Assembly: GCF_004319545.1 (NCBI RefSeq)
Contig: NZ_CP036313.1
Location: forward strand, 310,001-374,000
Direction: 5' to 3'
Origin: Desulfobacter hydrogenophilus
GTDB lineage: Bacteria > Desulfobacterota > Desulfobacteria > Desulfobacterales > Desulfobacteraceae
DNA length: 64,000 bases
Program-made: the position numbers and the translations under genes
Notes under the pieces: generated by a model
Database searches by the model: none
Told to the model about the DNA's origin: nothing
What the model saw: the letters and a program-made list of their open reading frames with translations, nothing else
In this document: positions 8,459-17,618 of the stretch, piece after piece
Layout of the letters: every line of letters starts with the position of its first letter
Numbering within the stretch: position 1 is the first letter of the stretch

Positions 8459-9454
8459 TTAAACTACAGGCTGCATATATTCCGGCTTGCCAATTGTGAT
8501 TTTTTCTTTCACCCGGATCAAATTTAAAAAAGTACTGTTCACAGGTGTAGGAATTGTGTCTTCTTTGCCCATAACCTCAACAGCACCCGCAAAAATTTCC
8601 ACTTCTGTTTTTCTTTTGGCCTCCATATCCTGGAGCATGGATGTTTTTCCATCCGGGGATAAGGTATTGAGCACGTCCACCCACTGATCAATGTCGGAGG
8701 GCTGAAGATTGATACCCCTGTGCCGGGCCAGGGCCACCACCTCCTGCATCAATGCGACCATCAGCGCCCGGGCCTCGGGCAAATTCTGGAAAACACCATA
8801 GGGAGCACCGAGCACGGCAGAGGATTGGTTGACGCCGACGTTGACCATAAATTTCCACCACATGGTTCTAAGGATATCCGGTGAAATTTCGTTGGGAATA
8901 CCACCCATATCCAGGGCACTTTTTATCTGTTCCAGCCGATCTGTGTCATCTGCATTGGAAAGATCCGGATCATTCCCAAATATAATTTTGCCTGGATTGG
9001 CAAAGGTAAAACGATTATTTTCATGCACCGCATCAATACCGACGGCAATGGCAGGAACAATCTTTTCATAGCCGCAGACCTGACCGAGCAGTTTTTCACT
9101 TTCAAGCCCGTTCATCACGGACAGCACCAGGGTGTCCGACCCTGTCAGTGCGTTGATATCTTTGAGCACCGATTCCGTCAGATGGTGGTGTTTCAGAGCC
9201 ACCAGCACCAGATCAAAGGAGCGCTCCACCCGATCGGGATGTACCACTGGAATTGTGTAATCCCTGCCGTTAACGTTGATGGTGGCCCCATCAAGGCGGG
9301 CAAAGCGATCCCCCCGAGCTGCAAAGCAAACATGGAGATCTGAGTTATCTGTAAATAAACGTGCATATGCCGCGCCCATGGCTCCGGCTCCGAAAATGGC
9401 GATTCTTTCTATGGCTTTCAACTTTTTTTCCTTAACGTCTTTTAAATTTATCAA
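8459..9454 (-). CDS. 2-dehydropantoate 2-reductase (ketopantoate reductase) family protein
   Basis: The protein has a Rossmann motif (IAIFGAGAMGAAYARLF) and the ApbA/PanE layout: a central LNG-like segment (VMNGLESEKLLG) and a C-terminal helical domain with KFMVNVGVNQSSAVLGAPYG and a final TPVNSTFLNLI. PanE reduces ketopantoate to pantoate with NADPH in coenzyme A synthesis, but many paralogues act on other 2-ketoacids. The open frame starts with TTG at 9454. A second TTG at 9421 is preceded by AAGGA and starts close to the Rossmann strand, as is usual in this family, so it is the more likely start. Confidence 0.8.
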   Translation of the reverse strand: MINLKDVKEKKLKAIERIAIFGAGAMGAAYARLFTDNSDLHVCFAARGDRFARLDGATINVNGRDYTIPVVHPDRVERSFDLVLVALKHHHLTESVLKDINALTGSDTLVLSVMNGLESEKLLGQVCGYEKIVPAIAVGIDAVHENNRFTFANPGKIIFGNDPDLSNADDTDRLEQIKSALDMGGIPNEISPDILRTMWWKFMVNVGVNQSSAVLGAPYGVFQNLPEARALMVALMQEVVALARHRGINLQPSDIDQWVDVLNTLSPDGKTSMLQDMEAKRKTEVEIFAGAVEVMGKEDTIPTPVNSTFLNLIRVKEKITIGKPEYMQPVV

Positions 9455-9606
9455 CTATTGGCTTTATCAAGCAGTAATTTTATGCTGTTCAAATAGGCGA
9501 TATTTTGACAAGATTTGGAAACATCGTCAACAAAACGCTGAACTTCTGCAATGGGATAGTCTCATACCAAAATATCAGAATTATAGAAACCGATGGAAAA
9601 TGACTG

Positions 9607-10959
9607 TTATTCCAATTTAAACGCTTTGATCTTGCGCCACAAAGAGACCCGGTCGATCTCCATTATTTCGGCAGCCCGGGTTTTATTCCAGTTGGTCTGT
9701 TCCAACACCCACTGGATATACCGTTTTTCCTGCTCCTTCATGGTGGGAATTTTGCCTTCCGGGGCTGTGCGGTAGGTTTCAATAGCCAGTTGAGTAAGAT
9801 GATCGGGCAGTGCCTCGGGATATATCACTTCGCTGTTTTCCATGGCCACGGCGCGTTCTATAATGTTTTCAAGTTCCCGGACGTTTCCCGGCCAGGCATA
9901 GTTGGCAAGTAAATCCATGGTGATCCGATCAATTTCCTTGATGCTTTTTCCCATATCCCGGTTTTTCTTTGCCAGAAAATGATAGGCCAGAAGCGGAATA
10001 TCCTCTTTTCTGTCTGCCAGGGCAGGCAGTATGATGGATGCCACGTTGAGCCGGAAATAAAGGTCCTGGCGGAAATGGCCCTGATCCACCTCGTGGCGCA
10101 GGTCCCTGTGGGTGGCGGCAATGAATCTTAAATCCACGCCGAGGGTCTGGGTGCTGCCCACCCGCATGATCTCTTTTTCCTGGATCACGCGCAGGATTTT
10201 GACCTGCATGGAGGGCGGCATATCCCCGATTTCATCAAAAAACACCGTGCCCTGGTCGGCAAACTCAAACAGGCCTTTTTTGGTTTTCATGGCACCGGTG
10301 AAAGCCTCTTTTTCATGGCCGAAAAGCTCATTGGCCATGAGGTCCTCTGAAAATGAACCGCAGTTAAAGGCCACCATTTCATGCTTTTTCCGGCTGGAAA
10401 GACTATGAATCGCCCTTGCCACAAGTTCTTTACCCGTGCCGCTTTCCCCTAAAATCAGCACGGAGATATCGGTCTGGGCCACCTGGGCAATGGTCTTTTT
10501 CACTTGAAGCATGGACGGACTGTTACCGATAATTTCGGGCAGCTTTGCCTTCTGGTCGAGCTGCTTTCTAAGCGATTGATTCTCCATTTGAAGGGATCGC
10601 TTGAGAAGGGCCTGTTTAATAATCTGCCGGACCTCATCTAATTTATAGGGTTTCGCAATGTAATGATAGGCCCCTTCTTTCATGGCGATAACAGCATTAT
10701 CGACAGTGGCGTAGCCGGTGATCATGATGACTTCAGCGTAGGGCTGCAGTTCCCGGCTGTGTTCAAGGATCTGCATGCCGTCAATTTTCTTCATCTTGTA
10801 ATCGGTGATAATCAGATCAAAAATCTTGGATTTGATAAGGTTCAACCCCTTGGTTCCGCTGTCGACGGCAGTAATCTTGTATCCATCCTTGAGAAGAATG
10901 TGTTCAAGATTTTTAAGAGCGATCTGCTCATCTTCGATAATGAGAATATGTTCTTGCAT
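9607..10959 (-). CDS. Sigma-54-dependent response regulator, NtrC/AtoC type
   Basis: Three domains are visible: a receiver (first 120 residues; LIIEDE acidic pocket, phospho-acceptor Asp in DLIITDYKM, Lys in IAKPYKL), an AAA+ sigma-54 activator domain (Walker A GESGTGKE, Walker B TVFFDEIGDMP) and a C-terminal Fis-type helix-turn-helix (WNKTRAAEIMEIDRVSLWRK). The loop that contacts sigma-54 reads EAFTGA instead of GAFTGA. I choose the ATG at 10959 because GGGAG lies upstream; a GTG at 10977 overlaps the kinase stop codon. It is the partner of the upstream kinase and probably activates the nearby sigma-54 promoters. Confidence 0.92.
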   Translation of the reverse strand: MQEHILIIEDEQIALKNLEHILLKDGYKITAVDSGTKGLNLIKSKIFDLIITDYKMKKIDGMQILEHSRELQPYAEVIMITGYATVDNAVIAMKEGAYHYIAKPYKLDEVRQIIKQALLKRSLQMENQSLRKQLDQKAKLPEIIGNSPSMLQVKKTIAQVAQTDISVLILGESGTGKELVARAIHSLSSRKKHEMVAFNCGSFSEDLMANELFGHEKEAFTGAMKTKKGLFEFADQGTVFFDEIGDMPPSMQVKILRVIQEKEIMRVGSTQTLGVDLRFIAATHRDLRHEVDQGHFRQDLYFRLNVASIILPALADRKEDIPLLAYHFLAKKNRDMGKSIKEIDRITMDLLANYAWPGNVRELENIIERAVAMENSEVIYPEALPDHLTQLAIETYRTAPEGKIPTMKEQEKRYIQWVLEQTNWNKTRAAEIMEIDRVSLWRKIKAFKLE

Positions 10960-10973
10960 GGTGCTCCCTAATG

Positions 10974-12398
10974 TCACTCCGGCAGGCTGACGGTAAAGAT
11001 TGTACCTTGGCCAAGGGTGGAATTTACGCGGATTGTTCCGCCGTGCTGCTCGACGATGCCGTGGATAATGGAAAGTCCTAGACCCGATCCCTTTCCTACT
11101 TCCCGGGTGGTAAAAAAAGGATCAAAAATTTTGGCCAAATGTTCTTTTTTTATCCCGTTGCCCGTATCCTGAACCGTAAAAATAAAAGCATGTGCCTGAC
11201 TGTCCTTGAACGCTGAAATGGTCAGACATCCGCCGTTCTGGTCCTCCATGGCAAATACGGCATTAATAATCAGATTAAGCAGTACCTGCTGGATGCGCCG
11301 GGGATCCATGCGCCCTTCAATATCATCGGGAACGGTGATTTCCAGGTCAATATCCGAAGGGATATCCCCTGTAATAAGATGCATGGTGTTGTTGACCAAT
11401 TTTTTAAACAGGACCGGCTCAAGGCTGAAATCACTTTGCCTGGAAAAATCAAGCAGTGCCCGGATAATTTCCTTTGACCGGTTGATCTCCTGTTCAACAT
11501 TTGCCAAAAGCTTTTTTTTATACTTAATATCCTGGTCTTCAATTTCCTCCTGGATGATCTGGATACTGGTGGAAATATTGTTTAGCGGATTGTTCAGTTC
11601 ATGGGCGACCCCGGAAGTAAGCGTGCCTAAAGATGACATTTTCTCGGCCTGGATAAGCTGGGTTTTACGCCGACCCAGCTCTCCAATCATATCATTCAGG
11701 CTTACGGCCAAAGATTCAAACTCGTCTCCGGTTTTTATTGCCGGAATTTTATCATAATCTCCCTTGGCAATGTGTTTAATCCCGGTTTCAATAGCCTTTA
11801 AGGGCCGGTTAAGCTTGATAACCAAAAAAATGGCGGCCAGCACCGTGAGGATAAATAAAGAGAACAGGGAAAACATCAGGTACTGCCTGGACCGGTCCAG
11901 CAGTTCAAATACCTTTTGTTTCTCTGTTTTTACCACCTGTTCAATATCAGTGGTGAACTCCCGCCCCAGCTGGGTCACCGTATTTTGAATCTGCAAAGAC
12001 TGCGCCAAAGACACGGTACCTTTTTGATACAGATCTGCCAGGGTTTCCATGTTGCTGCGGTACGCATTGATGGCCTGGTTGCGTTGCTCAAAGGAGGGAT
12101 CATTTGTCACAAAGTCAGAAAATTCTTTTTCAATAAGCGCTTGTTTTTCATCGATTTTACCGATGTATGACAGGGCCATGGACAGATCCTTGATGTCCTT
12201 TCTTAAAAAAAAATTTTTTTCGTAACGCCGGGCCTCGAGCACCGTATCCAACAGGTCCCGTTTTTTTTCAATGAGCACCAGGGTATTCAAGACCATGGAA
12301 TTACTATAGTGGTTCACAAACCATATCATGCTGTTGACCACCATGAAAACCAGGAAAAGAAAGGATATTTTATGTCTAAGACTGAATCGCATAATCAA
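10974..12398 (-). CDS. Membrane sensor histidine kinase with HAMP domain
   Basis: This 474-residue kinase has a membrane segment near residues 9-27, an extracytoplasmic helical sensor region of about 140 residues, a second membrane segment near 173-193, HAMP, HisKA (phospho-acceptor His in SGVAHELNNPLNN) and a HATPase domain ([31 protein letters not shown]). It belongs to the NtrB/AtoS-like class that partners sigma-54 response regulators. The response-regulator gene follows directly, which strongly supports a cognate pair. The signal is unknown; the adjacent SLC13 transporter gene hints at a small carboxylate or anion. Confidence 0.92.
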   Translation of the reverse strand: MIMRFSLRHKISFLFLVFMVVNSMIWFVNHYSNSMVLNTLVLIEKKRDLLDTVLEARRYEKNFFLRKDIKDLSMALSYIGKIDEKQALIEKEFSDFVTNDPSFEQRNQAINAYRSNMETLADLYQKGTVSLAQSLQIQNTVTQLGREFTTDIEQVVKTEKQKVFELLDRSRQYLMFSLFSLFILTVLAAIFLVIKLNRPLKAIETGIKHIAKGDYDKIPAIKTGDEFESLAVSLNDMIGELGRRKTQLIQAEKMSSLGTLTSGVAHELNNPLNNISTSIQIIQEEIEDQDIKYKKKLLANVEQEINRSKEIIRALLDFSRQSDFSLEPVLFKKLVNNTMHLITGDIPSDIDLEITVPDDIEGRMDPRRIQQVLLNLIINAVFAMEDQNGGCLTISAFKDSQAHAFIFTVQDTGNGIKKEHLAKIFDPFFTTREVGKGSGLGLSIIHGIVEQHGGTIRVNSTLGQGTIFTVSLPE

Positions 12399-12460
12399 TT
12401 TATATATATGTTCGCTATGGGAAACAAGGCCATAGCCGGTTTAATTGTTATCTCTTGACA

Positions 12461-12500
12461 ATAAAAGGGCCGATCGGACACAAAGTCATCCGATCGGCCC
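12461..12500 (-). terminator. Intrinsic terminator after the SLC13 gene
   Basis: A perfect 12-bp stem (GGGCCGATCGGA at 12467-12478, complement at 12489-12500) has a ten-base loop. On the minus strand it is followed by TTTTATTG. It separates the transporter transcript from the kinase and regulator genes. Confidence 0.8.
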
Positions 12501-12525
12501 GGGGGAACACCATTATTTTTCGAGT

Positions 12526-14340
12526 TTAAGAAATACCGTAGAAAAAATAGATCACGGCCAACTCCACAACAAGGAACAGCACAGTCATCACAGCACCGGC
12601 CTTGGTATAATCAATGGTCCTGTAACCACCCGGCCGCATGATCAGGGCATTAACCTGGTGGGTCGGCAACACAAAGGTGTTGGATGCGGAAATCCCCACC
12701 ACCAGCGCAGCCATTCTCGGATCAGCCCCGGCCATGACAGCCATGTTCATGCACAGGGGCACCAAAAGCACCGTGGCCCCCACATTGGAGATAACCAGAG
12801 TAAAAAAGGATGCCATGACACCCACAACCGCCAGAAGAACGATGGGGGAAGGCGTTCCGATCAGGTTGAGCACGGTTTGGGCAATAAACCCGGCCGTGCC
12901 GGTCTTCTCAAAGGCAATACCCAAGGGGATAAGTCCTGCCAGAAGGAAAACCGTCATCCAGTCTACGGACTGATAGGCTTCGTCAACGGTGAGAACACCT
13001 GTGATGATCATGCCAAGCGCCCCGGACATAAGCGCCACTGACAACTGGATTTTTAAGACCACGATCTGAAAAAGGGCAAGTGCAAGCCACCCTACAGCCA
13101 GCATTGCTTTCTGGGGCCTCAAAATTTCGCCTTCCAGTTCAGAGGCGAACATTAACGATTTTGGGGCCGGCCGATTTTTAAGAATATGAAATTTTTCCCA
13201 GGGTCCCTGAAGCAGCAGGGTATCCCCCATGGACAGCCGGATATTGGTCAGTCCGGAATAGTACTTGCGGTTGTCCTTGAACAGCACCAGAGGATTAAGA
13301 CCGAACATCTCTTTGAAATCCACCTCGTTCAAGGTTTTTCCGATCAGTTCGGACCTGGGAGACACAACAGCCTCCACCATGCCGGCATTGGTGTTTGCAA
13401 GGGACTCGGAAAAGGTATCCAGAGCCGGCTTCATTTCCCAGCTATATTCCGCTGCCAGCCGGTCAATATTTTCCTTTTTACCCACCACCACGATATCGTC
13501 GCCGGCATTAATGCCTTCGTAGCTGTGGGGCACATGGTTGGTGGTCCGGGTGGCGGGTGAAGAGATGCCAATGACCGTAACAAGAAATTGAGGCCGAATG
13601 TTTAGATCATCCAGAAGCCCTGTGGTGCCGCTTGATTCGGGCACATGCATCTCGACCAGGCTGTTGACCCCCTGGTATTCCTGGATCAGTACATCTGATG
13701 CGCCTTTGCCGGCATCGCCACTTGCGTTTGGAAGAATGAACCGTCCCAAAAACAGAAAATATAAAAGCGCCGTAAGCAACAGACACACACCGATGGGGGT
13801 CTGGGTAAACAATCCGAAAGGTTCAAGCTTTTCACCGCCCAAAACCATAAGATCGTTGAGCAGGATGGTCGGGCTTGCACCCACAAGGGTCAGGGTGCCG
13901 CCGATAATGGCGCAAAACCCCATGGGCATCAGGATGCGGGAAGTGGGAATGCCCACCCGCTTGGAGATTCTCTGGGTGGCGGGCAAAAACAGGGCTGCGG
14001 CCCCAATGTTCTGCATCATACTTGAAATAACGCCCACTGTGCCTGAAACCAGAAGCATGATCTTGGCTTCGCTTCTGCCTGCCAGGGCCAGGATGGGCTT
14101 GGCCACCTTATTCATAACGCCGGTTTTATCCAACCCCGCACCAATGATAATTACGGCAATAATGGAACAAACTGCATTGGAACTTAAGCCCACAAAGGCT
14201 TCTTTGGGAGAGATCAGTCCAATCAGGGGAAGAAGGACCATCATCATTATCCCGACCACATCCACCCGCACCCATTCGAACACAAAGAGGCAGATAACAA
14301 AAACCAGGATGATCATGGTCATAATCATATCAGGTGTCAT
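12526..14340 (-). CDS. SLC13/DASS-type permease with two RCK-C (TrkA-C) domains
   Basis: This 604-residue inner-membrane transporter has two blocks of hydrophobic helices flanking a cytoplasmic insertion (about residues 210-395). The insertion carries two TrkA-C-like repeats, including NAGMVEAVVSPRSELIGKTL and ISSPATRTTNHVPHSYEGIN. The permease motifs include SSNAVCSIIAVIIIGAGL and a C-terminal SASNTFVLPTHQVNALI. Such proteins take up sulfate, di- or tricarboxylates or related anions. Here the two-component genes and a sigma-54 promoter suggest substrate-responsive expression. It follows a microprotein gene and a USP-like gene in one probable transcript that ends at 12461. Confidence 0.88.
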   Translation of the reverse strand: MTPDMIMTMIILVFVICLFVFEWVRVDVVGIMMMVLLPLIGLISPKEAFVGLSSNAVCSIIAVIIIGAGLDKTGVMNKVAKPILALAGRSEAKIMLLVSGTVGVISSMMQNIGAAALFLPATQRISKRVGIPTSRILMPMGFCAIIGGTLTLVGASPTILLNDLMVLGGEKLEPFGLFTQTPIGVCLLLTALLYFLFLGRFILPNASGDAGKGASDVLIQEYQGVNSLVEMHVPESSGTTGLLDDLNIRPQFLVTVIGISSPATRTTNHVPHSYEGINAGDDIVVVGKKENIDRLAAEYSWEMKPALDTFSESLANTNAGMVEAVVSPRSELIGKTLNEVDFKEMFGLNPLVLFKDNRKYYSGLTNIRLSMGDTLLLQGPWEKFHILKNRPAPKSLMFASELEGEILRPQKAMLAVGWLALALFQIVVLKIQLSVALMSGALGMIITGVLTVDEAYQSVDWMTVFLLAGLIPLGIAFEKTGTAGFIAQTVLNLIGTPSPIVLLAVVGVMASFFTLVISNVGATVLLVPLCMNMAVMAGADPRMAALVVGISASNTFVLPTHQVNALIMRPGGYRTIDYTKAGAVMTVLFLVVELAVIYFFYGIS

Positions 14341-14386
14341 TTAAAAAAACACTCCATTCAAAATTAACTATTATTCAGCACAGGTG

Positions 14387-14470
14387 CTATTCACCTTCAT
14401 TTCTGTAGATAAAGCACAGCACCGCTGTAAACAAAATGAGACTAAGACCGATGACAAAATGAGCACTCAT
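14387..14470 (-). CDS. 27-residue single-pass membrane microprotein
   Basis: The coding sequence begins with a strong ribosome site (AGGAGG, eight bases before ATG) and encodes 27 residues: a hydrophobic helix (FVIGLSLILFTAVLCFIY) followed by the polar tail RNEGE. It lies between the USP-like gene and the SLC13 transporter gene, on the same strand, with spacings of 13 and 46 bases. Small single-helix subunits that accompany permeases are known in several transporter families, and this position suggests an accessory subunit of the SLC13 protein. That role is inferred. It is too short for usual gene finders. Confidence 0.75.
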   Translation of the reverse strand: MSAHFVIGLSLILFTAVLCFIYRNEGE

Positions 14471-14483
14471 GAAAGATATCCTC

Positions 14484-15047
14484 CTAATTAACTGAATAAA
14501 CGCAAAGCCGCTGGGCAATCCGGTCCTGGTTGACGGCAGCATCCCTTATCGCAGCAGGACGCTTGTTCTCGGAAATAATAAATTCAATATGCCCGCACTC
14601 TTTGGTGATATCGGCAATGGCATGGTCAACACCGGCCTGGCTTGTGGTATGGGCAAATTTCAGGCCCAGGTCTGCAGCCTTCGCCTCGAACTGCGCCACA
14701 TTTTTTGCGGCCGTCTCCTTAAAATCGGTGTACAGTTCTTCCTGGGTGGTGGAAAAAAATGAGGTCACGTCATAGGTCAGATTGGCCGCATTCACCGCAA
14801 TAATGCCATAATCCATTCGTTTTGCCATATCCAGGGCATAATCAACCATCTCATCGGAAAAACGGCTTTCAAGTGTGGCAACCACCAGGTTTTTCCCCTG
14901 GTTTTCGCTACATAACATGCATTGATCGGTATAAGTATCAGCATCACTGTTAACGCAAGGCTGGGAAAACGTAATGGTTTTTCCCGTATTGCCGTGTTTT
15001 TTGCCAAGAGTTAAGATTCTATCCTTTAATCCATTTAAAAACTGCAT
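14484..15047 (-). CDS. Universal-stress-protein-like protein
   Basis: This 187-residue soluble protein has a central region (NLVVATLESRFSDEMVDYAL, RMDYGIIAVNA, GVDHAIADITKECGHIEFII) that follows the alternating strand-helix pattern of the UspA fold. The last strand (ISENKRP) lacks the usual GSRG ATP-binding signature, so nucleotide binding is uncertain. An N-terminal extension of about 50 residues carries Cys residues (QPCV, DQCMLCS). It is the first gene of the sigma-54-driven transporter transcript. A regulatory role for the SLC13 protein is plausible. Confidence 0.7.
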   Translation of the reverse strand: MQFLNGLKDRILTLGKKHGNTGKTITFSQPCVNSDADTYTDQCMLCSENQGKNLVVATLESRFSDEMVDYALDMAKRMDYGIIAVNAANLTYDVTSFFSTTQEELYTDFKETAAKNVAQFEAKAADLGLKFAHTTSQAGVDHAIADITKECGHIEFIISENKRPAAIRDAAVNQDRIAQRLCVYSVN

Positions 15048-15104
15048 ACGTAACCATCCTCCTTATAGATGTATTGGGTTTATCATCGTTGTTGACAAAT
15101 AATG

Positions 15105-15120
15105 AGCAAGTTGCATACCA
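15105..15120 (-). promoter_or_regulatory. Sigma-54 promoter for the USP-microprotein-SLC13 transcript
   Basis: On the minus strand TGGTATGCAACTTGCT has GG-N10-GC spacing and a perfect TTGCT -12 element. The predicted start is near 15093, 46 bases before the USP-like gene. Confidence 0.6.
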
Positions 15121-15397
15121 GTTTCCCCAAAACAGCCAGAACAGCCTATATAGCAAGGGTTTTCATAAGCTTGAGGCCGACCTCGCGCCCCCAGTGGCGT
15201 TGCATAATGCAATATTTTTTAAAATAATTATTTAAAGCCTTACCTCGCGCCTGTTTACGGATATTGCAATTCTCAATGTCGGTGTTGCGTAATGAAACAA
15301 TTCATACCTGATTCGCCTTTTATTTTTGTTTGAGGAGGTGGGGAAAACCCTTATGAAATCATTTCTCAAAAGACCGCCGCACTCCCAATCAGGCATC

Positions 15398-15413
15398 AGG
15401 CATGGTAATTGCT
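15398..15413 (+). promoter_or_regulatory. Sigma-54 promoter for the Lon-receiver gene
   Basis: The sequence AGGCATGGTAATTGCT has GG-N10-GC spacing with a perfect TTGCT -12 element. The predicted start is near 15425, about 20 bases before the GTG at 15445. It faces away from the promoter at 15105; the roughly 280 bases between could hold shared activator sites. Confidence 0.55.
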
Positions 15414-15444
15414 GCATGCTAAAAAAACTTAATGATTTTGAAGA

Positions 15445-17535
15445 GTGAAGAGAAAGGGCTGTCAGAGGGTGAAACGAATCTTTAAAAAAGAGAAAGAGAC
15501 TCAGGTTGTTGATACTGGAGCAGAAGAAGTTGCCGCGCTGCGCGAGGCCGTGCTGGACCAAAAAATCCCGGCCGAGGTTGAAAAAATTTTGCTCAAAGAG
15601 ATTGAGCGGCTTGAAAAGATCAACCCGACTGCGGCAGAGTACACCATCGGGCTCAACCATATCGACTATGTGACGACCCTACCCTGGAACCGATATACCC
15701 AGGATAATCTTGACATCCAGCGTGCGCAAACAATCCTGAATTCCGACCATTACGGGCTTGACGAAATCAAGGAGAGAATTCTTGAACATCTAGCGGTCCG
15801 GCAGATGAAGCTGTCCCGAAAAAATACCATTCTTGTGGTTGATGATGAGCAGATCACCCGGATGAACTTAGAACATGTCCTGTCCAAGGAGGGCTATGAA
15901 GTCAGCACGGCTGACGGCGGCATCCAGGCCCTGGCTTTTTTAAAGGACAAAACCGTGGATCTTGTGATCACGGACCTTAAAATGGATAAAATTGACGGCA
16001 TGGCACTTCTGGAACGTATAAAGGCCACAAGCCCCTCCACAGAAGTTATCATCATCTCCGGCTATGCCACGGTGCTCACTGCCGTGGACGCTATCAAACG
16101 GGGCTCCTTCCACTTTATTCCCAAGCCCCTCAAACTTAATGACATCCGGGAGACCGTTAAAAAGGCCCTGGGCAAAAAAACAGGACTCGTGGAAGCCAAG
16201 GGGCCTGTGATCTGCTTTGCCGGCCCTCCGGGCACGGGTAAAACCTCACTTGGCCAGTCCATTGCCCAAAGCCTGGAACGTAAATTTGTCCGAATCTCCC
16301 TGGCAGGCCTGAAGGATGAGGCCGACATCAGGGGACACAGGCGTTCCTATGCCGGCGCCCTTGCCGGACGAATCATCCAGGAAATCCGCCGGGCCGAATC
16401 GTTAAATCCCGTGCTCATGCTTGATGAAATCGATAAAATAGGACAGGATTTCAAAGGTGATCCTGCCTCAGCCCTGCTTGAAGTGCTGGACCCCCAGCAA
16501 AATTCAAAATTCATAGACCATTACCTGGACATCCCCTTTGATCTTTCCAAGGTGATGTTCATTGCCACGGCCAATATGGTGGCACGGATACCAGGGCCTT
16601 TGCTGGACCGATTTGAGGTAATTTCCATGTCCGGGTACACCATCGAAGAAAAAACCCACATTGCCCAACGCCACCTGATCCCCCGGGCCATGGAAGATAC
16701 GGGGCTTTCGGGATTTAACCTTGAATTTACGCAAAATGCGCTTTGTGCCATCATCAGGGAACACACCCGGGAGGCAGGGTTACGAGGCCTTGAACGTAAA
16801 ATTTCCGCTATCTGCCGCAAGGTTGCCCGGCGATATCTCGATACGCCGAATGCGTCCCGGCAGATAAAAATTGATGAGAGCACCGTGGAAAAACTTCTGG
16901 GCCCTGCCAGATACCACTATGAAATTGCAGGGGCAAGGGACCGGGTGGGATGCGCCACAGGCCTTGCCTGGACGGAAAGCGGCGGGGAAATTATCTTTGT
17001 TGAGACCACGCGGATGATGGGGGCTGAACGCCTGATCCTCACCGGATATTTAGGCGAAATAATGAAGGAATCGGCCCAGGCCGCCTTAAGTTACATCCGC
17101 AGCCACACGGAACAGCTTGGTCTGGGGGCTGACTTTTTCCAGGGCCGGGATATCCACGTTCATGTCCCTTCCGGCGCCATTCCCAAGGACGGTCCGTCAG
17201 CCGGGATGACCATTGCCGTGGCGCTGGTTTCCCTTTTAAAGGATATTCCCTGTCCCAGGGATATGGCCATGACCGGTGAGGTGACGTTAAGCGGCAGAAT
17301 CCTTCCTGTGGGCGGCATCCGGGAAAAACTGCTTGCAGCCAAAACCGCCGGAATCAAGACAATCATCTTCCCTGCCAAAAACCAGGCTGAAATTGCAGCC
17401 ATGGATGACAGCCTCAAGCAGGGAATAAAAATCTTTTCGGCAGGTGAACTGGACGAAGTGATCCGGCAGGTGTTGGGCCAACCCGCCATTGATTCGGCTT
17501 CAGTCTCACCGTTGATAAAAAAAAGCCGGCAATGA
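15445..17535 (+). CDS. Lon-type AAA+ protease with an inserted receiver domain
   Basis: This 696-residue protein lacks the Lon substrate-binding N domain. It begins with the helical segment that precedes the Lon ATPase (residues 30-120, ending DEIKERILEHLAV). A complete response-regulator receiver domain follows (about 127-245; acidic pair D133/D134, phospho-acceptor D177, S205, K227). Then comes the Lon AAA+ module (Walker A GPPGTGKT with K266, Walker B LMLDEID at 325-330) and the protease domain with catalytic S585 (KDGPSAGMT) and K628 (IREKLLAAKTAG). All key residues are intact. Phosphorylation probably gates proteolysis; the adjacent kinase is a candidate donor. The start is GTG 15445; GTG 15469 is possible. 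Confidence 0.9.
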   Translation: MKRKGCQRVKRIFKKEKETQVVDTGAEEVAALREAVLDQKIPAEVEKILLKEIERLEKINPTAAEYTIGLNHIDYVTTLPWNRYTQDNLDIQRAQTILNSDHYGLDEIKERILEHLAVRQMKLSRKNTILVVDDEQITRMNLEHVLSKEGYEVSTADGGIQALAFLKDKTVDLVITDLKMDKIDGMALLERIKATSPSTEVIIISGYATVLTAVDAIKRGSFHFIPKPLKLNDIRETVKKALGKKTGLVEAKGPVICFAGPPGTGKTSLGQSIAQSLERKFVRISLAGLKDEADIRGHRRSYAGALAGRIIQEIRRAESLNPVLMLDEIDKIGQDFKGDPASALLEVLDPQQNSKFIDHYLDIPFDLSKVMFIATANMVARIPGPLLDRFEVISMSGYTIEEKTHIAQRHLIPRAMEDTGLSGFNLEFTQNALCAIIREHTREAGLRGLERKISAICRKVARRYLDTPNASRQIKIDESTVEKLLGPARYHYEIAGARDRVGCATGLAWTESGGEIIFVETTRMMGAERLILTGYLGEIMKESAQAALSYIRSHTEQLGLGADFFQGRDIHVHVPSGAIPKDGPSAGMTIAVALVSLLKDIPCPRDMAMTGEVTLSGRILPVGGIREKLLAAKTAGIKTIIFPAKNQAEIAAMDDSLKQGIKIFSAGELDEVIRQVLGQPAIDSASVSPLIKKSRQ

Positions 17536-17618
17536 TTGTCATAAACAGACCCAACACAAGGCACTACGCCATCTTTGACAATCGTTGGCTCTTTTGTATT
17601 GGCGAAACGGTTGAATTT

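Noticed and set aside
10960..10977. GTG 10977 as start of the response regulator
   Set aside because: The ATG at 10959 has a proper ribosome site and begins directly before the receiver domain's first strand.
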